Part shown: positions 34,591-48,200 of the stretch, piece after piece | How the letters are laid out: the number at the start of each line of letters is the position of its first letter | Position numbering within the stretch: position 1 is the first letter of the stretch | From: Arcuatula senhousia | Taxonomy: Eukaryota; Mollusca; Bivalvia; Mytilida; Mytilidae | Assembly: GCA_963971305.1 (NCBI GenBank) | Contig: OZ020307.1 | Coordinates: 60,571,702-60,635,701 of the forward strand | Direction: 5' to 3' | Length of the DNA stretch: 64,000 bases | Program-made: the position numbers and the translations under genes | The notes under the pieces: generated by a model | Databases searched by the model: none | Told to the model about the DNA's origin: nothing | The model's input: only the letters and a program-made list of their open reading frames with translations

Positions 34591-36080
34591 CAAGAGGCTC
34601 CCAGGAGCCTGAATCGCTCACCTGGTCTTAATGTCAACCCTTTGAAGACTTTTGTATAGCTAAATGAGCTGAATGTTCAAGCAATAAAAAGCTTTTCTCT
34701 ATCTGCAATAGTTTTCATTCCAAAGCAAAAAAACACTATTTTTCACCTTTAAAGGGCCATAACCCCTTAAAGGGGTCAGCTGACAACTTCGACGCTAAAA
34801 GGACTTTTGTAGAGCTAATTAAGCTGAACATTTAAGCAAGCAACATCTTTTCTCTATCTGCAAAAGTTTTCTTTCTTTAGGCCAAAAACACTATTTTTTG
34901 CCTTTAAGGGGCCGTAACCACTATAAGGGGTCATTTGGCAACTTTGACCCTATGGAAACTTTTGTAGATCTAAATGAGCTGAACATTTAAGCAAGCAACA
35001 ACTTTTCTCTATCTGCAATAGTTTTCATTCCATAGGCCAAAAACACTATTTTTTGCCTTTAAGGGGCTGTAACCCCTATAGGGGGTCATCTGACAACTTC
35101 GACCATAGAAGACTTTTGTAGAGCTAAATGAGCTGAACATTTAAGCAAGCAACAGCTTTTCTCTATCTGCAATAGTTTCATTCTGTAGGCCAAAAACTCT
35201 ATTTTTTGCCTTTAAGGGGCCATAACCCCTATAAGGGGTCATCTGACAACTTTTACCCTATGGAGACTTTTGTAGAGCTAAATGAGCTGAACATTTTAGC
35301 AAGCAACAGCTTTTCTCTATCTGCAACAGTTTTCATTCTATAGGCCAAAAACACTATTTTCTGCCTTTAAGGGGCCGTAACCCCTATAAGGGGTCATCTG
35401 ACAACTTCGACCCTTGGAGGCTTGTGTAGAGCTAAACGAGCTGAACATTTAAGCAAGCAACAGCTTTTCTCTATCTGAAATAGTTTTCATTCTATGGGCC
35501 AAAAACTTTATTTTTTGCCTTTAAGGGGCTATAACCCCTATAAGGGGTCATCTGACAACTTTGACCTTATGGAGACTTTTGTAGAGCTAAATGAGCTGAA
35601 CATTTAAGCAAGCAACAGCTTCTCTCTATCTGCAATAGTTTTCATTCCATAGGCCAAAAACATTAAAAAATGCTATTTTTCACCTTTAAGGGGCTGTAAC
35701 TCCCATAAGGGGTCATCTGACAACTTCGACTCAATGGAGACTTTTGTAGAGCTTTTGATGCTGAAGCAGTAACGTGGCATCAGATTTCATTTATCTCTTA
35801 TACTGTTTGATTTACAAGCCAAAAACAGTAGTCTGACCCCCCTGGTCTATTTTTAGCAACGGCGGCCATATTTTTCGACGAATCAAAAATCCCCACATCA
35901 GTTCTGTGGGGGATACCCTAAAGTACCACCAGACCAAATTTGATTTGAATCTGTGCAGTCGTTTCAGAGGAGAAGAAGTTTGAAGAAAAGTTAACGACGA
36001 CGACGACGACGGACGACGACGGACGACGACGGACGCCAAGTGATGGCAATAGCTCACATGGCCTTTGGCCAGGTGAGCTA
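34591..36080 (-). mobile_element. Hairpin-(CGT)n element, family A, copy 2, with ~155-bp repeats
   Basis: The ends are the reverse complement of the 914-2112 element: 'caagaggctcccaggagcct' at the left, (GACGAC)n at 35996-36040, and 'ggccaggtgagct' at the right. The interior is a tandem array of seven to eight ~155-bp units, each with 'aaggggtcatctgacaactt', 'gagctgaacatttaagcaag' and 'ctctatctgcaatagttttc'. The interior differs from copy 1, so the ends are conserved while the core has changed. Confidence 0.75.
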
Positions 36081-37218
36081 AAAAAACTACTTATTTAAAG
36101 TTCATTATTTTTACACAATTTTATGGTTAACATTTATTTTAAAAGTTCATTGTCATTGTTCATAAATTTTGAATAATTTTAAAAATATTTACAAACGAGA
36201 TTTAAACGAGACCAAAACAGGACCAGAATACATCCTCAAATTCAACTTTTAGTTTTGATTAGAGAAAGCGTGCCAACTTTAGAAAAAATAAACATTACCT
36301 TTTTTTTCCTTTTGTGTTTGTTTCATCCTTTAGAAATCTCTGACATTGCAAGGTTTGTTCAGTGTTCCGTTCTATGTACAGCAATAAAATGTTCAGAGTA
36401 AAATTGAGCATTTTAGTTTTTCTGGTGTTTTCCATTCGATTGTACCTACATTCGATTGTGTTCCAGGGGGACAAACTAAGTCCACATTTATTTAATGTTT
36501 TTTGTTAATGATATCACAAAATCATTCGACTCACAGTGCCATCCTATTAAACTTGGGTTAAGAGACATAAGTTGTTTAATGTATGCTGATGACCTTATAC
36601 TCCTATCTGAATCTGCAGAGGGTTTAAATCAATTTTTAAGCTCAGTAGTTTATTCAAAAACTCTCCTTGCTTTTTGAAACTTTTATGTAATTTTTAACCA
36701 CAGGATAAAACATGTGGCTCTTTATGCCTCACATGTTATTGGTATTTTTGATATTCAAAAAAGCAAACGGGTGCAATGAGGAAAATGTACTTGAAAAAAA
36801 ACCTATGAATCCTTCATAAGAAGACTTGTAAACTAGCCCTATATGGGACACTAGGTCACTTTCCTTTATATTTTGACACTGTGATTAAATGATTAAATTT
36901 TGGTCTAGATTTTATGATGACAAACCTAAAGATAAATTAATAAATGGTGCTTTAAATGAAAACATTACTATGGTAAAAACAATAAGCCAACAATGCTTGT
37001 TTTGTTGTGTAAAACTCATTTTAGAGAAACTTGGTTATGTTATAGATTCGTTTTTAATACTGAAAGAGCAATCGAGGGCAAAATGATGTCAGATATTAAA
37101 AAGAAATTGCAAAGTATGTACCATAATAGTTGGCTTTAAAACTTGGATAAAAGTGATAGACTAAGGTCTTACAGAATATTAAAAAAAAATTTCGTTTTGA
37201 AAACTACTTTATAAACAC

Positions 37219-38020
37219 TTAACACAAGTGATTTTCGTTTGGTTTTTCGTTTTTCGTTTTTCAAAAATAATATGAATACAGTTAACATGTAATTCGAAAA
37301 AAAAATTGAAAAAAAAAATGAAAAGGAAAATGAATAACTAAAAGGTAAATGGGCCATTTTCCTATTCAAAATCGAAAAAAAGGAAAAGGAAAAACGAAAA
37401 GAAAAATGAATTACGAAAAGGAAAATAAGTCATTTTCTTATTCAAAATCGGAAAGGAAAATGAAAAACGAAAAGGAAAATGGATAAATAAATGGATGGTG
37501 AAGCCACATTTAAAAGGTAAAAACTAAATAAGAAATATAAAGAAATAAAACCTTTAAAACAAATAAAACAAGACAAGGGCACTCTTGTTTTATTTGTTTT
37601 AAAGGTTTTATTTCTTTATATTTCTTATTTAGTTTTTACCTTTTAAATGTGGCTTCACCATCCATTTATTTATCTATTTTATTTATACACAAGCCACAGT
37701 GCAACCTACTTTATTTATTTTTATTGAAAAGGAAAATGGGTCATTTTCCTATTCAAAATCAAAAAAAAAAAATTAAAAAAAAATTAAAAAAAATTTGAAA
37801 AGGAAAATGAATAACGAAAAGGAAAATGGATCATTTTCCTATTCAAAATCGAAAAGGAAAATGAAAATCAAAAAGGAAAGTGAAAAACGATAAGGAAAAT
37901 GAATTACGAAAAGGAAAATAGTTTTTATATGTATTTTTCCATATATATATATGTTAACTGTTTTCATATAAATTTTGAAAAAAATGAAAACCGATAACGA
38001 AAAGGAAAATCACCTGTGTT
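37219..38020. mobile_element. Low-complexity foldback element inside the LINE
   Basis: The ends are near-complementary: left 'aacacaagtgattttcg', right 'aaaatcacctgtgtt'. The interior is a degenerate array of 'gaaaaggaaaatgaaaaacg' units on both sides of a perfect hairpin (37482-37674). It is non-coding. Confidence 0.6.
37482..37674. repeat. Perfect hairpin, 92-bp arms, 9-nt loop
   Basis: The left arm 37482-37573 and right arm 37583-37674 are exact reverse complements as far as I can read; the loop is 'caagggcac'. The arms end in A/T-rich sequence ('gataaataaatggatggtga'). Confidence 0.85.
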
Positions 38021-38390
38021 AGGTCTTTTAAACTCTTGGACAGAGTAAGTATGTCTAGACTTCGAGCTGGTAGCCATAAACTTCATATGGAAACTTGTAG
38101 ATATACTACACCAAAAACTGAGGTAGAAAATAGAATTTGCAAAATCTGTAATTTGAACCTTATTTAGGATGAAAAACACTTTCTCATTGTTTGTCCAAAA
38201 TCTAACGATAGCAGAAACGAACTTTTTAAAATAATTTTGTCACAGACGATTTAAGAACAGAATCAAATTCTTGTGGCTTCTTAGTAATGAAGATTCTTCA
38301 GTTTGTAAAAATGTTGCAGCAATTATAAACCATTGCTCTTTATTGAGAAACACAAACTAACCAATCGCGTTATTTTTAGTATACAAATGT

Positions 38391-38817
38391 ACTTTACTGT
38401 CATGACTGTTATGTTGCTATGTAACTGTTTGTATTTCTAGTCATATTTCATCTTTTGTATTGGGCTTATTGATACCATTTTTACATAAATTATACTGGAG
38501 TTGTCCCTTTTGGAGCTCAAACTTAATCTTTCAGATGAATATTTTATCATTGGTATTGTTTCTTATATTATTGTGCCAATCATTGTAACTTTTATATACA
38601 TGTTCATTTATGAGCTTTCTTGCAATAAATATTTCTGATTTCTGTATAGCCGGACCGTTAACAGTGCATGATATGTCGTTTTCTAATACATTATATATTA
38701 TTATAGCTTTCTACTATTTACCCATTTTGCCATTATGATAATATTTGTCTTATTATTACTCATGTCTTTGGAATTTCATATGTTTGAGAAATGATGATAA
38801 TGATGGTGATGTTGTTT
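38391..38817. other. No gene seen
   Basis: AT-rich spacer between the LINE relic and the FReD upstream repeat. Confidence 0.5.
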
Positions 38818-39249
38818 CGGCGCATGGCTCATTAGACAGTAGAACAATCCAATGAACATTAACACATAGGTGCATACATACATACAAAGATCCCCCTGAA
38901 GGAATTTATTTCATCCGAAAGAATCCGTTTGGCTATGCACCGTGTCTAGGCAATTATCGAATTGTTAAAAAAACAATGAATATAAATGAAATAATAATCA
39001 TTTAGTTTTAATTGTTTTAATAAATATATATTTTCATTTGCTTTTTATTGTCTGGTTTAATGTGGACTTAATATAAAGCAATTTGTATTCTTCCATTTCA
39101 TACTTTGTTTTATCTTTACATTTTTATTTGATCATTAAGTAGGTATAAATACACATTTTTGTATAGAGCTAAACAGACATTTATCTGTACCCGCAAGAAG
39201 TGCTATCCGTAGTGATACATGCCATACTTCTCTCTTGATCGTTTTATTA
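38818..39249 (+). promoter_or_regulatory. Putative FReD gene promoter and 5' UTR
   Basis: A TATA-like 'tataaata' lies at 39144-39151, 99 bp upstream of the chosen ATG, which would put a start site near 39175-39182. The region 38818-39180 is duplicated at 32310-32650, where the TATA motif is lost. The promoter call rests on position and motif only. Confidence 0.5.
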
Positions 39250-42200
39250 ATGGCATATTTTATTCTAGTAGTACTTTTTGTGCTGATAAACGTTTACATT
39301 TGTGTTGGAACCAATGATAAAACAAAAAAGGGAATCGTGAATCCTGTTTTCGAAGACATAAATGAGAGCAGCGACGTTATTCGTGAGATCATCAGTGATG
39401 GTGTGATCAACTGTGTGATGCTTTGTTCAGATAACGATGTCTGCAAATCAGTCTCCTATTATAAATTAGATAGCAGATGCCGTTTGTTTTCCCAAGATTT
39501 CACCGACCAAGCACCGACTGGACCATATGAAATAGGATGGATTCATTTGGACTTAACATTAGGTATTTTATTTTCATACTATTTGATGCTTTTTGAAGTT
39601 TCATTTTCCGAGGTCTTTTGACGTAATAAAAAGCTATAAAAACTACCTAGCTGGAGTAATAAATGTATAATGTCCATGAAAAAAAAACTAAAGAGAAACG
39701 TACAGAAGACATTAGATATCACAATCATCTCAATACAACAAACAGCCAAAAAAATAATTAAAACAATCGCATATTATTTTCTCACATAACTTTGAATTTT
39801 TGTACATTGGCTGGCGACTCCTATTTAATGTTCCTACCAATACTTACAAAATATGTTAACGTATAGTTTTGCATTACATAATAACGTTCATATGTATGTA
39901 TATGTAGCTTTACAACGCGATCGAATTAATTATGGAATTTCTAACATCAAGAGGCATAAATTCAATTTGTGTAATGGCGAGGCTTGTCGAGCGATGAAAA
40001 TAACAAATTTATTGCCCGAGATGTTAGAACTTTTAAAATCATCGAGAAATAAGTTGTAGAATGTTTTTCACTCATGTCTACAATTGAAAAATTGCAAAAG
40101 GTTGCTCATCAATTGCACGTGGACACTGATTTCTGGTTTCCCAAATGGTAATTAAAAAGTATACACCAATCATTTGCATAAGCATTTGTAAAGTAAAATA
40201 AAATAGCATTTTTTTTGGTAAACATATATAAGAATGAATATAACTTTGTGTTAATTGACATAATTTTCTTAGCTTTGTGGTTTTTGTTGATTCATTATAA
40301 ACTTACACATAGTTACAATACTGTTCATAAAAATGTCCTAAAATGATAATTTTCTATTCGGTATTCACAACACCATATTCCATATTGTAATGTGTTGTCA
40401 ATGTCCACTTCTAATGGCAAGTTTGGGGTTAGTGGTTCTGAAATTGTATTAAAGATGGGATTTATTTTACCAGCTCCACTTTACTGCGCTGAAGTCCAGT
40501 CTCGAGGACACTCCAAATCTGGACTGTATAACATAACAATAGGCGGGAAGCGGGTACCAGTTTGGTGTGACCTAGAAACAGAAGGAGGAGGATGGACGGT
40601 ACATGTTCTTTGTCACATTATATACAAGATTTTTACCAGTAATAACAAAATAAACCTAACTCGGATGTTCAATTTCAAATGTCTTATAGAAAAGTGTGTG
40701 TGTGTGTGTAACATGTATACTTATTTGGTATTTTGCATGACATTAAAACTACACACAAACATTTTAATTTTAATATGCAAATGAAATGCTGTTAATTGTT
40801 AGTGCAGACGACATCAAAACGACTCTGTATGAACGCGGCTTAAACTTTTAACATTTAGTTATAACCGTTTGTTATAGACGAGATAATTAACCAATTCTTT
40901 TCTTTATTTTGATTAAAATCCCCGATGCACTGTAGGTATTTCAGCGTAGGTCGGACCGATCTGTAGACTTTGATAGAGACTGGAACGACTATGTAGCAGG
41001 ATTTGGTGATCCTTCCACAGAATACTGGATCGGTATGTTGAAAATGTAAACAAATGTCATATTATGTGAAATCGTGTTTTGAATTATTTAGATTATAAGA
41101 ATTTAGGACAAGTGTGTATATCTGAAATTTTGGATTTTTAAAACTTTTTTTTTTAATATACTCAACGAATATTTTTAAGTTTGACTTTTTTGAAGGGAAA
41201 AAAGTCTTGTATCAAAAAATCACAAAACACACTTTTCATATAAAATAAATTAAGTGATTCAATGATCAAGACCACGAAATATAAGAAGAGATTTATTATG
41301 TGAATTGATGCTACGTGTTTTCATAAATATTTCAATTGTTTATAGGTCTAATAAATAAAGGTCTACAACAAAGTTCAGGATTAATATTGATGACGTACAT
41401 TTAATAAAGTACCTGGGCCAGATGTTTTAAATTTGTTATGGTTTTGTCTTAAATATATAGTTTTATTTTTAATTGCTATTTCAAAATTAAACTATTTGTT
41501 AACATTATCAATTCAAAATAAATAAAACAATGTTTTTATGTTTTTGTTTATATTCAATAAAACATAACTAAATTCACATGACTACATGTACGTTTTGAGA
41601 ACTGTTTTATTGCAAGAAAAAAAGCCGTCCGACATTACATGTTTGTAGGTGTACTTAAACTAAATTAAGTACATAATTTGATAAATTTTAATAAGTATTG
41701 AATAAAATAAATATTTCAAAGTGAAAGTTATTACAATTTTAACATAAAAAATCATATCATTCTTCTTTATTGTTTGAATTAAAGTAAACATTAATCAACT
41801 GGATGAAATAATTAAATGAGTATGCAAGTTGCAAAAGTGTATTTGAATTGACGACCAATTAATTAACATGCAATCCTGATCACTGTCTAAAATTCTGTCT
41901 AAAGCGGACCAGTCCTCTGTTCAGGTCAGCTCTGGACAGCCCTCTGTCTGCTTTTAGCTGACCAGACCTGAGGACATGTCAGGTTTAAGCTGACCTTACT
42001 TGTGGTCAGGCCGCGTCTTGTCCATTTTTAAATGCAGACCTGACCAGAAAAGCGGACCACGGTCTCCTTTGACCTGACTAAAGTTAACTCTATGGACAGC
42101 TATAGCTTACCAGAAAATTTGACCAAAAGTCTGCTTTAAGTTTTGTACAGGTTAGGACTGGACCCGTCTGTACCATACCAATTACCGTATAGCAGGTTAT

Positions 42201-45200
42201 TTTTGCAGCGGTTTAATTTTCGCTTATTTTTTGCGGATCAACGACAAGCACGAAAATAAAACCCGCGAAATATTTAAGCTTATTTTCTTAGGTATGATTC
42301 CTATTCTGCTTAAAGCCTTAGTGGATCACTATTTTTCTCTTAGTAAATTTTAAAGCTAATTAATATGTAAATTATATTGAACCTATATGCTGAGAGTACC
42401 ATGAGAATGCGCATGCGTCGTGAGGTCATTGCGTTAGTCGGTTAAGAGGTCGATAGTTGTTTGAAAATCGCTCTCAAGAAAATTCTTTTATTTCTCTGGT
42501 TTTAATTAACTTTGGAAGAAGCAGAGGTACCAATGGGGTATCCGAATGTCATAAGTCCGAAAGGGCAGAGACAAAACCAGTAAACACCAACAAGAACAGG
42601 ACAAAAACAGACAACATGTAAAACATGGAAACACAAAACAACTGAATATCAATCAACAACGCGAACTCCAGTCGAAACAAGAGTGAACTCAGGTGCTCCG
42701 GAAGAGTAAGCAGTTCCTGCTTGCTATAGCACACCCGTCGCGTTGCCAATAGTCCATTCAGCGTGTCAAATCCGGTAAAGGAAGACAAATCAACACCCTA
42801 TGACAAACCGACATCTGCACTCATCTGAGAGATCGAAATCCCATATTTGTCTATAAGTGCATGATGTCTTCCGTAAAATTTCTTGAATGAAGACAGCAAT
42901 CGAGGAGCAACATAACCCTGTGTGAGCAATTTTTGTGTCAGACGTGTCGTTCTGCTAAGGAAATCGATGTAAGTCCCGCACGCTCTGGAGTAACGAATCA
43001 ATTGAGATACGTAAACTCCATAAGCTGGAGCGGACGGAATGTTGCTACACAAGAAAGGGAAGTTGACGATTTGAAAGTTGAAGTCATCACGTTTGTCATA
43101 GAGCCTTGTTGAAAGTCTTCCTTGAGAGTCAATTTCGAGATGTAGATCTAAATATGAAGCAGACTTCCTAGAATCCGTTGTGTCCTTGATCTCAAGCTCC
43201 TGTGGGTATATGAGATGGAGAAAGTCACCAAATCGAGAATTGTTTAGTGAAAGGACATCATCAATATAACGGAACGTTAGGTTGAAAGAGAGAGCTAGTC
43301 TACGGTCTTTTTTGTCTAGAAGAGATTGCAAGAAGTCTGCTTCATATGAATGAAGAAACAAATCAGCAAGCAAAGGTGCACAATTAGTGCCCATTGGAAT
43401 CCCTATTGTTTGCTGAAAAACACGTCCACCAAACTGAACAAATATGTTGTCAATAAGAAAGTTGAGCATGTCGATTATTTGGTCTTCTGTAAATTTGTAA
43501 ATCTGAACATTATAATCGATAAATTGGATTAAGATTTGATATTCAATGTTCTATGCTGTTATCTGGATATGATATATTGTGTTCTTAATATGCCAATGAC
43601 AAATTATATCTGACCAGTGGCCGGGGATCAGAGTGTCAAATATGGCGGACATGAATCCATCAACTTCGAGCAAAGACTCGAGTAATGAACTTTCTGGCCA
43701 GGCCAAGACAAGTTCTGTTGATGAGAATATTACAGAAGTGCATGAAGTGCCAAGATTCATTATTTCGCCCGGTTATTACATTAACCAAAATACAATTGAA
43801 GCTACTTTTCCAGTATTCGAGAAAAGGGGCGGAGCCAAGACTGGTGACCATAATGAGGTCAATAGGTCGAACATGAACGCTAATGTAAACAATGTACCGG
43901 AAGTCCCGGATATGTACACTTTGATGTTGCAAAACCAAGTGATGATGAACAATATCATGGTAACATTGCAAAAACAATCAAGTGCTTCTAACATTAATAA
44001 CGAGGCAAAATCCACTACGTCTACAACATCACAAGTGAAAAAACTGTTTCACAATAACAGTGAAAGTGAAGCTCAGACGCAGTGCAAGAGTAGATCTCGT
44101 CCAGTTTATTCGGACATTTCAAGTGAAGAAAGTGATGACTACTATTCATCAAGCAGTGATCATGATGAGTCAGAAACTGATGAGGATAAGGGTGCTGGTG
44201 ACAATAAAGAAGGAAAGAAAGATGTTGTCAAATCCATGGAGGAGCTGATAGAGAAATCAGATAAATCTGGGCCCAAGATTGACCAGGCATTGGCAGATTA
44301 TGTTAACAAAGGGTTAAAAACCAAACCCTCTCCAGAAAAACTCAAAGAGTTAATGCTTAAATATGAAAAACCAGAGAATATACATAGTTTAGCAGTGCCA
44401 AGAGTGAACTTGGGTACATATTATATGTTTTTATGCAAAAATTTTACACACTGACATAGTTTTTTTTTTATACTCTATGTACCTGCACTACTATTTAATA
44501 TTTACAGTATTCTGTGCAAGGACATACATCGTATAATAAATGTATGCTATTTCAAGCTTAAAACATACATGAACATAAACACATAATTTTCATATAAAGA
44601 CAGAAACCTGTTGTAAATTCAAATTACAAATTTACACTACATGTATAAACACATTAAATAAATGTCTTGTGTCTCAACAAAACTATAATATATAGAGTAC
44701 ATATATGGTTAAATTGGTAAAGAATGATTATATACACTTATAAAATAACACATGTATAGACGCATCATGTAAATATTTGTATTCTTTTTTAACAAATTTC
44801 AATACATGTACATGTTTGTTTGCTTTGTTATTTAGGTATATGGGCTCAGATCTCACAACGAAACAAAGACATGGATGTCAAATTTCAAGGCATTCAAAAT
44901 ATGATTGGAAAGGCCATAAGACCAGTGTTATATGTATTAGACACTTTCATAAAGAAGAGTGCAGCCAACGAAGCTATAAGTGCCGAGGAAATTAAAGCAT
45001 ACACTGAGACATGCTCTACTGCATATCAATTGTTACAGTCAAGTTTCAGTTCCATAACTTTCAAGAGGAGAGGCATGCTTCGAGAAGACATTGCTCCCCC
45101 ATACAAAAGACTCTGCGATGATAGTACCGAAATCTCAGAATTTTTATTTGGCAATGACATCAAAGAGAAAATCAAAGAACTTGATGCTGAAAATAATCTC

Positions 45201-48200
45201 ATTAAGAAGGTGGGGAAGGACAAAACCCAACATAGACATTCACATAAGAAGATGGGTAAAAAGTACCACCACAAACATCCTCATAATAGGAAAAGAAAAT
45301 ATGAGAATGTTGCAGACAAGCACTATAAAGGGAGCTACACAGGTGCATACAAGAAACCAAAGATGTCTTAAGAGTCTTTTTTAGAGTACGGCCAGCTTCC
45401 GACACAGAAAAAGAAAAAGTATCAACAACAGTAGATGTAAGTACATTCGATTTGAAAAACACACCAGAAAATTTTTCGGGAGGCAAAATTTCTCAATATT
45501 TGGATTCTTGGGAAACTTTAACTAGTGATCAATGGATTTTAAATATTATTCAAGGATACAAATTAGAATTTGAAAATATACCAATTCAATGTAAGGAATC
45601 TCATCCTATAAAATTTAATACACAAGAAGAGCAGTATATTCAAAATGAAATAGACAAATTACTTGACAAAAATGTACTTCAAAAAGTGGGAAATGACACT
45701 TCTAATATGTTTATTTCAAACATTTTTATCAGACCGAAAAAAGATGGCTCATATAGACTAATCTTAAACTTAAAAGAACTTAATTTAGATATGGAACATA
45801 TTCATTTTAAAATGGAAACATTTAAATCAGCAAGGACCGCAAACTTGCTTTATCCTTCAATCTCACATTTCGTTATATTGATGATGTCCTTTCACTAAAC
45901 AATCCTCGATTTGGTGACTATTTACATCTCATATATCCGAAGGAACTTGAGATAAAGGACACTACAGATTCTAGGAGGTCCGCTTCATATCTGGATCTAT
46001 TTCTCGAAATTGACACACAAGGAAGGCTTTGTACAAAGCTCTATGACAAACGTGATGACTTCAACTTTCCAATAGTTAACTTTCCCTTTCTGTGTAGCAA
46101 CATTCCGTCCGCTCCAGCATATGGAGTTTACGTATCACAATTGATTCGCTATTCCAGAGCATGTGGGGAGTACAACGACTTATTGATAGAGCCACACGGC
46201 TGACAAGCAAATTGTTAACACAGGGGTACGTTGCTCCCAGGTTGTTGTCATCACTCAAGAAATTTTACGGACGACATCATGTGCTTGTATACAAATACGG
46301 GATTTCTATCTCTCAGATGAGCACAGATGTTGGTTTGACATAGAGTTTTGTAATGTCATCCTTTCCGGATTTGACCAACACTTAATCGATCTTTGGCAAC
46401 GTGACGGGTGTGCTATAGCAAGCAGGAACTGCTTACTCTTCCGGAGCACCTGAGTTCACTCTCGTTTCGACTTGAGTTCGCGTTGCTGAATGCGGTTTTG
46501 TGGTTATGTGTGTGTGTGTTCTATGTTGTTATGTGGTTTGTTTTGTTGTGATTTTTTGTCTGCTGGTTTTGTCTTTGTCTTTACGGTTTTATGATACTGA
46601 TTACCCCTTTGGTACACCTTTGCTTCATTGACAAGTGTGTCTCAGGAATGTTGGTTTGCATCAATAGATTTGAAAGATGCATATTACTCAGTGTCAATCA
46701 CGGTCGAAGATAGACAATATTTAAGGTTTTATTGGAAAAATGAATTATACCAGTTCACATGTATGCCTAATGGGCTTACTACAGCACCAAGGATTTTCAC
46801 AAAACTTATGAAAATTGTTTTTTCTAAGTTAAGACAAGTTGGATATTGTAATATACCATATATTGATGATAGTTTGTTGATTAGTAATGATTATGATCAC
46901 TGCAAATTAAATGTTGTCAATACTGTTATGCTATTAGATGATTTGGGATTTACAGTGCATCCAAACAAATCAGTTTTTGAGCCAACACAAATAATAGTGT
47001 TTTTAGGATTTATTATAAATTCCATTACTATGACAGTTATGTTAACACGGGAAAAAGCTAAAACTATCATTGATTTATGTACTCAGTTGGTAAAAAAGAG
47101 GGAAATTACTATTCGTGAATTTGCTCAAATTATTGGGAAACTGGTTGCAACTGAACCAGCAGTAGAATATGCCCCATTATTTACCAAATCTTTAGAAATT
47201 ATAAAAGATTATTGGTTAAAGAAAGCGTGTGGCAATTATGAAGCTAAGATGATGTTATCAGACAATAATATTTCTGAACTAAATTGGTGGATGCACAATT
47301 TAGAGACAAGTAGCAAACCCATTGTGCGTAAAGACCCAGACACTGTTCTTAAAACTGACAGTTCTAAAAAAGGGTGGGGTGCTGTGGTTGAGGATACTAT
47401 ATTAAGTACTAAAGGATTCTGGTCATATCAAGATCAAGAAAAACACATAAACGTTTTGGAACTTAAAGCAGTTTGGCTTGCTTTGAAACAATTATTTGCC
47501 TCTAAGACAAACATTCATATTAAAGTCCTCATTGACAATATGGTTGCAGTAAACTATATTAATAAAATGGGTGGCCGCATTGAACAATTAAACACATTAA
47601 CAAAGAGTTTGTGGTTTTGGTGTATCCAACGGAATATTTGACTTACAGCTTGTCATCTACCAGGGGTAGCAAACATAGAGGCAGATCGCCTTTCACGATC
47701 AATAAACATTGACATTGAATGGAAGTTAAATGAAAAAGTGTTTGAGTTACTAGATACAATTTATGGGCCACATGAAATTGACTTATTTGCTTCTCAATTC
47801 AATACCCAGTTAGCTAGATATTACTCATACTTACCGGACAAATATGCCGAAGCTATTGATGCATTTTCTGTAAAATGGATACACTTTAATGCTTACTGTT
47901 TTCCACCTTTCAGCTTAATAAGCCGGATATTACAGAAAATGGACAAAGACAAAGTGACAATGACACTAATAGCACCAATATGGACCACCCAGTGCTGGTT
48001 TCCCGAATTATTGAACAGGATCACAGACCAATGCTTCTTAATTCCGAAACAACACCAACTGTTATATCAACCGAAAAATCCACATCTAGTGCACAACTTG
48101 AAAAGCCTGAAATTGGCAGTTTTCAGGATCTCGGGAGATTCATTGAAAGTACAGGAATATCAAAACAAACTTCCCAGGTTATCTTGGCATCCTGGAAAAA

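Larger units (their letters stand above)
36430..38390 (+). pseudogene. Broken LINE (non-LTR RT) with an 800-bp insert
   Basis: A 60-codon frame (36495-36677) reads VNDITKSFDSQCHPIK, then LMYADDLILLSESAEGLNQF, which contains the YADD catalytic motif of non-LTR reverse transcriptases. Downstream pieces (36880-37140) continue in shifted frames. After the insert at ~37219-38020, a C-terminal zinc-knuckle-like segment follows near 38110-38200 (ICKICNLNLI...DEKHFLIVCPKSND). I cannot assign the clade. Several stops make it non-functional, and no 5' half is present. Confidence 0.7.

Noticed and set aside
35812..36057. - strand 81-codon frame with Arg/Ser runs
   Set aside because: Encoded by the trinucleotide tract and terminal hairpin of element family A.
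43660..44015. - strand frames of 79-105 codons opposite gag
   Set aside because: Mirror frames of the DIRS Gag coding sequence; no independent signature.
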